A stretch of DNA of 64,000 bases, taken from Mycolicibacterium xanthum (lineage in GTDB: Bacteria; Actinomycetota; Actinomycetes; Mycobacteriales; Mycobacteriaceae). Shown piece by piece: positions 57,605-64,000 of the stretch. Under the pieces are notes generated by a model. The model saw nothing but the letters and a program-made list of their open reading frames with translations. It was not told where the DNA came from and did not search any database. The translations under genes and the position numbers were made by a program. Location: positions 62,001-126,000 of the forward strand of contig NZ_JAIFZS010000013.1 of NCBI RefSeq assembly GCF_019710635.1. The letters are read 5' to 3'. Numbering within the stretch: the first letter of the stretch is position 1; the number at the start of each line of letters is the position of its first letter.

Positions 57605-59956
57605 ATGGCAACCGAGTTCAACGGCAAGATCGAGCTGGACATCCGCGACTCCGAACCCGACTGGGGGCCCTACGCCGCCCCCGCGGCAGCGCCGGACGCG
57701 CCCAACGTCCTCTACGTGGTGTGGGACGACGTCGGCATCGCCACCTGGGACTGCTTCGGCGGACTGGTCGAGATGCCCGCAATGAGCCGCATCGCCGAAC
57801 GCGGGGTGCGGCTTTCGCAGTTCCACACCACCGCGCTGTGCTCGCCGACGCGGGCCTCCCTGCTCACCGGGCGCAACGCCACCACCGTGGGAATGGCCGT
57901 CGTCGAGGAGTTCACCGAGGGCTTCCCCGGCATCAACGGGCGCATCCCCGAGGACACCGCGCTGATCTCGGAGGTGCTCGCCGAGCACGGCTACAACACC
58001 TACTGCGTGGGCAAATGGCACCTGACCCCGCTCGAGGAGTCCAACCTCGCCGCGACACGGCGGCACTGGCCGCTGTCACGCGGGTTCGAGCGCTTCTACG
58101 GCTTCATGGGCGGGGAAACCGATCAGTGGTACCCCGAGCTGATCTACGACGGCCACCCCGTCGAGCCGCCGGCCACCCCCGAAGAGGGCTATCACCTCTC
58201 GAAGGATCTGGCCGACAAGACAATCGAGTTCATCCGGGATTCGACGACGATCGCACCGGGCAAGCCGTGGTTCTCGTATGTGTGTCCGGGTGCCGGTCAC
58301 GCACCCCATCACGTGTTCAAGGAGTGGGCGGACCGCTACTCCGGTGTGTTCGACATGGGCTACGAGCGCTACCGCGAGATCGTGCTGGAGAATCAGAAAC
58401 GGATGGGCATCGTCGGGCCCGGCACCGAATTGTCGCCGGTCAACCCCTATCTGGATGTTCAGGGCCCCGAAGGGCAGCCGTGGCCTGAACAGGACACCGT
58501 GCGGCCGTGGGACTCGCTCGACGACGAGGAAAAGCGGTTGTTCTGCCGGATGGCCGAGGTGTTCGCCGGCTTCCTGTCCTACACCGATGCCCAGATCGGG
58601 CGAATCCTGGACTATCTCGACGAATCGGGCCAGTTGGACAACACCATCGTCGTGGTGGTCTCGGACAACGGTGCCAGCGGTGAGGGCGGTCCGAACGGAT
58701 CGGTCAACGAGGGCAAGTTCTTCAACGGCTATATCGACACCGTCGAGGAGAGCATGCGGTTCTTCGACGACCTCGGGGGCCCGAGCACCTACAACCACTA
58801 TCCGATCGGCTGGGCGATGGCGTTCAACACGCCTTACAAGCTCTACAAGCGCTACGCCTCGCACGAAGGCGGCATCGCCGACGCGGCGATCGTCTCCTGG
58901 CCCAACGGAATCGCCGCGCACGGCGAGGTCCGCGACAACTACGTCAATGTCTGCGACATCACCCCGACGGTGTACGACCTGCTGCAGATCGTGCCGCCCG
59001 CATCGGTGAAGGGGATTCCGCAGCGTCCCTTCGACGGTGTCAGTTTCAAAGTGGCCCTTGATAATCCGGACGCACCAACCGGCAAGGAGACGCAGTTCTA
59101 CACGATGCTCGGGACCCGCGGCATCTGGCACAGGGGATGGTTCGCCGGCACCGTGCACCCCGCGTCGCCGTCGGGTTGGTCGCATTTCGACCAGGATCGC
59201 TGGGAGCTCTACCACATCGCGTCCGACCGCAGTCAGTGCCACGACCTGGCCGCCGAGAATCCGGACAAGCTCGCCGAGTTGCAGGCGTTGTGGTTCTCCG
59301 AGGCGGCCAAGTACAACGGGTTGCCGTTGTCGGACCTCGGGGTGTTCGAGATGCTCGGCCGGTGGCGCCCGTCGGTGGCCGGCGATCGTTCGAGCTACAC
59401 CTACTACCCGAACACCGCGCAGGTGTCGGTGGGCGCCTGCGTGAACATCGCCGGCCGCTCGTTCTCGCTGCTGGCCGAGGTCGACGTCGACAGCCCGGAC
59501 GCGCACGGGGTGCTGTTCAAGCAGGGCACCGGTCACGGCGGGTACGTGCTCTTCCTCGACGAGGGCCGGCTGACGTTCGTCTACAACTTCTTCGGCGAAG
59601 ACGAACAACTGGTGGCCGCCCCCGACCCGGTACCGTTGGGGTGCCACGTCCTCGGTGTCGGCTACGCGCGCACCGGCACCGTGGAGGGCAGTCACACACC
59701 GGTCGGCGACGCCACCCTCTATGTGGACGGCGCGGCGGTGGCGAGCCTGTCCGGGGTGCGGGCCCACCCGGTCATCTTCGGCCTGGCGGGGGGCGGGGTC
59801 AGCGTGGGACGCAATCTCGGACAACCGGTTTCGCGGTCCTACCGGGCCCCGTTCGAGTTCACCGGCGGCACCATCGTCCGGGTCACCGCCGACGTCTCGG
59901 GAACGCCGTACACCGACCTCGAGCGCGACGTCGACCGCGCATTCGCCAAGGACTGA
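57605..59956 (+). CDS. Arylsulfatase (formylglycine type), AtsA-like
   Basis: This 783-residue sulfatase hydrolyses sulfate esters. The modification motif is C79-S80-P81-T82-R83 within LCSPTRASLLTGR, where Cys79 becomes formylglycine; the metal-binding start is VLYVVWDDVG, and KWHL and SDNGAS are further active-site parts. The C-terminal 170 residues form a beta-sandwich-like addition. It matches M. tuberculosis AtsA (Rv0711) in size and place. The formylglycine-generating enzyme needed to activate it is two genes downstream. No signal peptide is evident. Confidence 0.92.
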   Translation: MATEFNGKIELDIRDSEPDWGPYAAPAAAPDAPNVLYVVWDDVGIATWDCFGGLVEMPAMSRIAERGVRLSQFHTTALCSPTRASLLTGRNATTVGMAVVEEFTEGFPGINGRIPEDTALISEVLAEHGYNTYCVGKWHLTPLEESNLAATRRHWPLSRGFERFYGFMGGETDQWYPELIYDGHPVEPPATPEEGYHLSKDLADKTIEFIRDSTTIAPGKPWFSYVCPGAGHAPHHVFKEWADRYSGVFDMGYERYREIVLENQKRMGIVGPGTELSPVNPYLDVQGPEGQPWPEQDTVRPWDSLDDEEKRLFCRMAEVFAGFLSYTDAQIGRILDYLDESGQLDNTIVVVVSDNGASGEGGPNGSVNEGKFFNGYIDTVEESMRFFDDLGGPSTYNHYPIGWAMAFNTPYKLYKRYASHEGGIADAAIVSWPNGIAAHGEVRDNYVNVCDITPTVYDLLQIVPPASVKGIPQRPFDGVSFKVALDNPDAPTGKETQFYTMLGTRGIWHRGWFAGTVHPASPSGWSHFDQDRWELYHIASDRSQCHDLAAENPDKLAELQALWFSEAAKYNGLPLSDLGVFEMLGRWRPSVAGDRSSYTYYPNTAQVSVGACVNIAGRSFSLLAEVDVDSPDAHGVLFKQGTGHGGYVLFLDEGRLTFVYNFFGEDEQLVAAPDPVPLGCHVLGVGYARTGTVEGSHTPVGDATLYVDGAAVASLSGVRAHPVIFGLAGGGVSVGRNLGQPVSRSYRAPFEFTGGTIVRVTADVSGTPYTDLERDVDRAFAKD

Positions 59957-59958
59957 CG

Positions 59959-60663
59959 ATGCTGCGAACGGCACTCTCGGTTCTGCTGACGGTTACGGCG
60001 CTGTTCGTCGCCGGCTGCACCCGGGACAGCGGGGGAGCCCCCGTCGCCGCGGACCTCCCGGCGGCCCCGACGTCCACGTCGGCGTCCGCGCCGCGCACGT
60101 TGCCCACCGGCACCACGGGGCCCGCTCCGCAGGGCGCCGGCGACGTCCCCGGCGTCGTTCCCACCTCCGCGCCGCCGGCGCCCGGAGAGCTCTGTGTGCC
60201 CACCGACCTGCCCCCGCTGCGGACCGTCGCGCGCGTCGGCGATCCCGACGCCCCCACGGCGACGGTGGCGGTGCCCGACGGCTGGACGATGCTCTCCGGT
60301 GACGGTGACGTCGGGGCTCGGCTGGAGGGACCGGCCGGGGAGGAGGCGACCGTGTCGATCACCGCGACGTCGGCGGATCCCGCGGCGGCGTTCCGCGCCT
60401 ATGCCGACAAACTGACCGACGGGTACGTGATCACCACCCTGAGCGTTCTGCCCGCCGAGATGTGCGGTTTCTCCGGGCAGAAGCTGACCGGCATCCTGTC
60501 CGACGGCACCGAGACCGTGCAGTATGAGGACCGCATCGTGCATGTGGGCACGGCCCAGGGCGACTACCTGATCGCGGTGCACGTCCAGGCCCCGTCCGGG
60601 GCAGCGGGATTCGACGACGCCGCCGCGACCGTGACCGAGGATTTCGAGATCGGCCTACCCTGA
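59959..60663 (+). CDS. LpqN/LpqT-like lipoprotein
   Basis: This 234-residue lipoprotein has a signal with lipobox V17-A-G-C20, a Pro/Ala/Thr linker to about residue 80 and a folded domain (TATVAVPDGWTMLSGD, AYADKLTDGYVI, GFSGQKLTGIL) of the LpqN/LpqT family. It starts 2 nt after the sulfatase and ends 5 nt before the FGE gene, so it belongs to the cassette. Its role with a sulfatase is unknown. Confidence 0.85.
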   Translation: MLRTALSVLLTVTALFVAGCTRDSGGAPVAADLPAAPTSTSASAPRTLPTGTTGPAPQGAGDVPGVVPTSAPPAPGELCVPTDLPPLRTVARVGDPDAPTATVAVPDGWTMLSGDGDVGARLEGPAGEEATVSITATSADPAAAFRAYADKLTDGYVITTLSVLPAEMCGFSGQKLTGILSDGTETVQYEDRIVHVGTAQGDYLIAVHVQAPSGAAGFDDAAATVTEDFEIGLP

Positions 60664-60668
60664 GATCC

Positions 60669-61547
60669 ATGCTCACCGAACTCGTCGAGGTGGACGGCGG
60701 GTCGTTTCGAATGGGGTCGACGCAGTTCTACCCCGAAGAGGCGCCCGTGCACACGGTCGTCGTCGCGCCGTTCGCCATCGAGCGTCACCCGGTCACCAAC
60801 GCGCAGTTCGCCGAGTTCGTCGCCGACACCGGCTACGTGACCGTCGCGGAGCTCGCGCCCGATCCAGCGCTGTATCCGGGTGCCGCACCGGAGGATCTGG
60901 TTCCCGGCGCGCTGGTGTTCCGGCCCACCCACGGCCGGGTCGACCTGCGGGACTGGCGGCAGTGGTGGGAGTGGGTGCCCGGGGCCGACTGGCGTCACCC
61001 GTTCGGTCCGGAGAGCTCGATCGTCGACAAGTCGCTGCATCCCGTGGTGCAGGTCTGCTACACCGACGCACAGGCCTACGCCCGCTGGGCCGGCCGGCGG
61101 CTGCCCACCGAGGCCGAGTGGGAGTTCGCCGCGCGTGCCGGCGCCAGCTCGACATACCCCTGGGGCGACGAGCCGATGCCCGGTGGCCGGCTGATGGCCA
61201 ACACCTGGCAGGGGCACTTTCCGTACGCCAACGACGGCGCGCTGGGCTGGTCCGGCACCTCCCCGGTGGGGACGTTCCCGCCGAACGGCTTCGGCCTGGT
61301 CGACATGATCGGCAACGTGTGGGAGTGGACCACCACGCTGTTCACCGGCCACCACCGGGTGGGGCAGTCGTCGTTGGAGACGGGCTGCTGTGGCCCCGGG
61401 GCGCCGGACCCGACGATCACCCACGCGCTCAAGGGGGGTTCGCACCTGTGCGCTCCGGAGTACTGCCACCGGTACCGGCCGGCGGCCCGGTCCCCGCAGT
61501 CGCAGGACAGCGCGACCACCCACATCGGGTTCCGCTGCGCCCGCTGA
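60669..61547 (+). CDS. Formylglycine-generating enzyme (SUMF1 family)
   Basis: This 292-residue enzyme converts the sulfatase Cys to formylglycine. It shows the N-terminal VDGGSFRMGS, RHPVTNAQF, RLPTEAEWEFAARAG and WGDEP motifs, and the copper-binding active-site pair C261 and C266 (HLCAPEYCHRY) near the C-terminus, with GFRCAR at the end. It matches M. tuberculosis Rv0712, a known FGE. It is the last gene of the cassette with its target sulfatase. Confidence 0.95.
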   Translation: MLTELVEVDGGSFRMGSTQFYPEEAPVHTVVVAPFAIERHPVTNAQFAEFVADTGYVTVAELAPDPALYPGAAPEDLVPGALVFRPTHGRVDLRDWRQWWEWVPGADWRHPFGPESSIVDKSLHPVVQVCYTDAQAYARWAGRRLPTEAEWEFAARAGASSTYPWGDEPMPGGRLMANTWQGHFPYANDGALGWSGTSPVGTFPPNGFGLVDMIGNVWEWTTTLFTGHHRVGQSSLETGCCGPGAPDPTITHALKGGSHLCAPEYCHRYRPAARSPQSQDSATTHIGFRCAR

Positions 61548-61650
61548 CCGGCGGACCGGTCCGGTCTGCTTCGGCGAGCGTGCATCTACTGCGAGTTTTC
61601 CGCGCCGATTTGTCGCATTGAGCGCACAGTCGGCGGTCGAGAACGGCGAT
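61548..61650. other. Gap between FGE gene and spc promoter
   Basis: About 100 bp. A short palindrome GGACCGGTCC lies near 61552-61561. No gene was seen. Confidence 0.4.
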
Positions 61651-61679
61651 TTGGAGCATTCGCCGAGCTCACCTAGTAT
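61651..61679 (+). promoter_or_regulatory. Promoter of the spc ribosomal operon
   Basis: TTGGAG, a 17-bp spacer and TAGTAT. The upstream GATTTGGAGCA and the downstream GGTTGCC match the S10 operon promoter at 51622-51650 in sequence and spacing. The leader to rplN is about 150 nt. Confidence 0.75.
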
Positions 61680-61837
61680 GTAAGGGTTGCCTCGGGCAGA
61701 CCTCGGTTCTCTCATCCGGAATTGGATGTTCCAGTGAGAAGACCCCGCGTGCCCCTGGGTGACTGAATTTGCAACAAGACCGCGCACGTCAGGGTCGGTA
61801 ATCCTGCGTGCACACAAAAGCCAGGTCAGGAGATCTA

Positions 61838-62206
61838 GTGATTCAGCAGGAATCGCGGCTCAAGGTCGCCGACAACACGGGCGCCAAGGAGATCTTGTGC
61901 ATCCGCGTTCTCGGCGGCTCGTCGCGGCGCTATGCCGGCATCGGTGATGTCATCGTCGCGACGGTCAAGGACGCCATCCCCGGCGGCAACGTCAAGCGCG
62001 GCGACGTCGTCAAGGCCGTCGTGGTGCGCACCGTCAAGGAGCGCCGCCGCGCCGACGGCAGTTACATCAAGTTCGACGAGAACGCCGCCGTCATCATCAA
62101 GGCCGACAACGACCCGCGCGGCACCCGCATCTTCGGGCCGGTCGGCCGGGAACTGCGCGAAAAGCGCTTCATGAAGATCGTTTCGCTCGCCCCGGAGGTG
62201 TTGTAG
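61838..62206 (+). CDS. rplN: 50S ribosomal protein L14
   Basis: This 122-residue protein opens [19 protein letters not shown], with [14 protein letters not shown]. The GTG 61838 is preceded by AGGAGATCTA; the in-frame start at 61808 is not needed. It is the first gene of the spc operon. Confidence 0.98.
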   Translation: MIQQESRLKVADNTGAKEILCIRVLGGSSRRYAGIGDVIVATVKDAIPGGNVKRGDVVKAVVVRTVKERRRADGSYIKFDENAAVIIKADNDPRGTRIFGPVGRELREKRFMKIVSLAPEVL

Positions 62207-62524
62207 ATGAAGGTCCACAAGGGCGACACGGTGCTCGTCATCTCCGGCAAGGACAAGGGCGCCAAGGGCAAGGTCCTGGTGGCCTACCCCGAGCGCAACA
62301 AGATCCTCGTCGAGGGCGTCAACCGGATCAAGAAGCACACCCCCGAGTCGCGCACCGAGCGTGGCGCGTCCTCCGGCGGCATCGTCACCCAGGAGGCGCC
62401 GATCGCGGTGTCCAACGTGATGCTGCTCGATTCCGACGGCAAGCCGACCCGCGTCGGCTACCGCATCGACGACGAGACCGGCAAGAAGGTCCGGATCGCC
62501 AAGACCAACGGCAAGGACATCTGA
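62207..62524 (+). CDS. rplX: 50S ribosomal protein L24
   Basis: This 105-residue KOW-domain protein shows [21 protein letters not shown] and [15 protein letters not shown]. It begins directly after the rplN stop. Confidence 0.98.
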   Translation: MKVHKGDTVLVISGKDKGAKGKVLVAYPERNKILVEGVNRIKKHTPESRTERGASSGGIVTQEAPIAVSNVMLLDSDGKPTRVGYRIDDETGKKVRIAKTNGKDI

Positions 62525-62526
62525 AG

Positions 62527-63120
62527 ATGACCACAGAAACCCATCCCGGCGCTTCGCTTGCCCAGGCCGAGAAGACGCTCCCGCGCCTGAAGCAGCGCTA
62601 CCGCGAAGAGATCCGCGACGCCCTGCAGAAAGAGTTCGGCTACGCCAACGTCATGCAGATCCCCGGGGTCAGCAAGGTCGTCGTGAACATGGGTGTCGGT
62701 GACGCCGCCCGCGACGCCAAGCTGATCAACGGCGCGGTCAACGACCTGGCGCTGATCACCGGCCAGAAGCCCGAGATCCGCCGGGCCCGCAAGTCCATCG
62801 CGCAGTTCAAGCTCCGCGAGGGCATGCCGATCGGCGCGCGGGTGACCCTGCGCGGCGACCGGATGTGGGAGTTCCTGGACCGGCTGATCTCCATCTCGCT
62901 GCCCCGTATCCGCGACTTCCGCGGCCTCAGTGCCAAGCAGTTCGACGGCACCGGCAACTACACCTTCGGGCTGACCGAGCAGTCGGTGTTCCACGAGATC
63001 GACGTGGACTCCATCGACCGGCCCCGCGGCATGGACATCACCGTCGTCACCTCGGCGACGAACGACGACGAGGGACGTGCGCTGCTTCGGGCGCTGGGCT
63101 TCCCGTTCAAGGAGAACTGA
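62527..63120 (+). CDS. rplE: 50S ribosomal protein L5
   Basis: This 197-residue protein binds 5S rRNA. It shows [34 protein letters not shown] and the C-terminal [13 protein letters not shown]. Located 2 nt after rplX. Confidence 0.98.
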   Translation: MTTETHPGASLAQAEKTLPRLKQRYREEIRDALQKEFGYANVMQIPGVSKVVVNMGVGDAARDAKLINGAVNDLALITGQKPEIRRARKSIAQFKLREGMPIGARVTLRGDRMWEFLDRLISISLPRIRDFRGLSAKQFDGTGNYTFGLTEQSVFHEIDVDSIDRPRGMDITVVTSATNDDEGRALLRALGFPFKEN

Positions 63121-63124
63121 GCAG

Positions 63125-63310
63125 ATGGCAAAGAAGGCTCTGGTCAACAAGGCCAACAAGAAGCCCAAGTTCAAGGTGCGCGGCTACACCCGCTGCAACA
63201 AGTGCGGCCGCCCGCACGCGGTGTACCGCAAGTTCGGCCTGTGCCGGATCTGCCTGCGCGAGATGGCGCACGCGGGCGAACTGCCCGGTGTGCAGAAGTC
63301 CAGCTGGTAA
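63125..63310 (+). CDS. rpsN: 30S ribosomal protein S14, zinc-binding type
   Basis: This 61-residue S14 is the short C+ form with two CxxC pairs (CNKCGRPH and LCRIC) for one zinc. Mycobacteria also carry a longer Cys-free S14 used under zinc starvation, usually elsewhere. It starts 4 nt after rplE. Confidence 0.97.
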   Translation: MAKKALVNKANKKPKFKVRGYTRCNKCGRPHAVYRKFGLCRICLREMAHAGELPGVQKSSW

Positions 63311-63311
63311 C

Positions 63312-63413
63312 GACAGCCGGCGACAACACAAGACCAACTCTTCGAAACAGGTTGCGGTAGGCCTCCCGGACTGACCACGGAGGAACCGCCGCGAGAAAGG
63401 TGAACCGGCTGTC
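63312..63413 (+). promoter_or_regulatory. Inverted repeat framing the rpsN-rpsH gap
   Basis: GACAGCCGG (63312-63320) and CCGGCTGTC (63405-63413) are exact complements at the two ends of the 103-nt gap. The second arm ends at the base before the rpsH ATG. Pairing would bring the rpsH start region, with AAAGG at about 63396-63400, into a closed structure. This may be a translational control site. Confidence 0.4.
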
Positions 63414-63812
63414 ATGACCATGACGGATCCGATCGCAGACTTCTTGACCCGTCTGCGCAACGCCAACTCGGCGTACCACGATGAAGTGACCCTGCCGCAC
63501 AGCAAGATCAAGGCCAACATCGCCGAGATCCTCAAGTCCGAGGGCTACATCAGCGACTACCACACCGAGGATGCCCGGGTGGGCAAGTCGCTGGTGGTGC
63601 AGCTGAAGTACGGCCCCAGCCGGGAACGCAGCATCGCGGGCCTGCGCCGGGTGTCCAAGCCCGGTCTGCGGGTGTACGCCAAGTCCACCAACCTGCCGCG
63701 GGTGCTCGGCGGGCTCGGTGTGGCCATCATTTCCACGTCGTCGGGGCTGAGGACCGACCGCCAGGCCGCCCGTGAGGGCGTCGGCGGCGAGGTCCTCGCG
63801 TACGTGTGGTGA
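63414..63812 (+). CDS. rpsH: 30S ribosomal protein S8
   Basis: This 132-residue protein shows [22 protein letters not shown] and the C-terminal [11 protein letters not shown]. In E. coli S8 represses the spc operon through mRNA. It follows the rpsN-rpsH inverted repeat. Confidence 0.98.
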   Translation: MTMTDPIADFLTRLRNANSAYHDEVTLPHSKIKANIAEILKSEGYISDYHTEDARVGKSLVVQLKYGPSRERSIAGLRRVSKPGLRVYAKSTNLPRVLGGLGVAIISTSSGLRTDRQAAREGVGGEVLAYVW

Positions 63813-63826
63813 GGGAGTTCTAAGAC

Positions 63827-64000
63827 ATGTCTCGTATTGGAAAGCAGCCGGTCCCGGTGCCTGCCGGGGTCGACGTGACGATCGCCGGCCAGAACGTGTC
63901 GGTGAAGGGCCCCAAGGGCACGCTCACGCTGGACGTCGCCGAGCCGATCACGGTGTCGCGCGACGACGCCGGCGCGATCGTGGTCGCGCGGCCCGACGAT
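63827..64000 (+). CDS. rplF: 50S ribosomal protein L6, cut by window end
   Basis: The first 58 codons are present ([31 protein letters not shown]), a clear L6 N-terminal domain. It follows rpsH by 14 nt and runs off the window. Confidence 0.95.
   Translation, partial: MSRIGKQPVPVPAGVDVTIAGQNVSVKGPKGTLTLDVAEPITVSRDDAGAIVVARPDD

Overview
The window is high-GC actinobacterial DNA. Its gene content points to a mycobacterium, most likely a fast-growing Mycolicibacterium: phoR, a cyp51-ferredoxin cluster, cyp123, cyp126, a RelZ-type RNase HII-(p)ppGpp synthetase, a complete mycofactocin locus and the S10/spc ribosomal operons. Many genes follow the order of the M. tuberculosis Rv0758-Rv0788 and Rv0691-Rv0719 segments, but here the second segment is joined directly after purQ. 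No tRNA, rRNA, CRISPR array, prophage or insertion sequence was seen. The species is not identified.

Layout. 1-5.9 kb: 3' part of phoR, a HIT protein, an acyl-CoA ligase, an SDR, a ketosteroid-isomerase-like protein and an NDMA-type alcohol dehydrogenase. 6-15.8 kb: two oppositely oriented operons around a TetR regulator. Leftward run tetR-cyp123-SDR-cyp51-ferredoxin-NTF2-like; rightward run aldA-SDR-hydroxyacid dehydrogenase-CMD-unknown. Matching GGACA-NN-TGTCC palindromes lie at the tetR start and in front of aldA. 16-31 kb: purine genes purD, purB, purC among an esterase, TetR genes, an amino-acid permease, relZ, cyp126 and a protease II. A lower-GC patch lies at about 21.3-22.7 kb. 31-40 kb: glutathione peroxidase, DUF2334 protein, FAD dehydrogenase, a membrane-anchored ECF sigma factor with its own zinc-finger and extracellular tail next to three small exported-protein genes, an MBL hydrolase, purS and purQ.

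40-47.3 kb: the mycofactocin locus mftR / mftABCDEFG. It includes the 30-residue precursor MftA ending in Val-Tyr, too short for a normal ORF filter. It should make the redox cofactor that NDMA-type dehydrogenases use, and such a dehydrogenase is encoded at 4.8-5.9 kb. 47.3-51.5 kb: a frameshifted Asp/Glu racemase, a P450, a lipoprotein carboxylesterase and a DUF4442 protein. 51.6-64 kb: the S10 operon (rpsJ to rpsQ), a sulfatase-lipoprotein-formylglycine-generating-enzyme cassette, and the start of the spc operon (rplN to a cut rplF). The two ribosomal operons have near-identical promoters.

Regulatory signals visible by eye: operator-like palindromes beside three TetR/dehydrogenase promoters, TANNNT -10 boxes 6-8 nt before the start codons of purD, purB, purC, purS and three other genes (leaderless transcripts), several long hairpins between genes, and a set of hairpins sharing a GTCCCC/GGGGAC core around the sigma-factor locus. 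All statements come from reading the sequence and recalled family knowledge; no database search was run.
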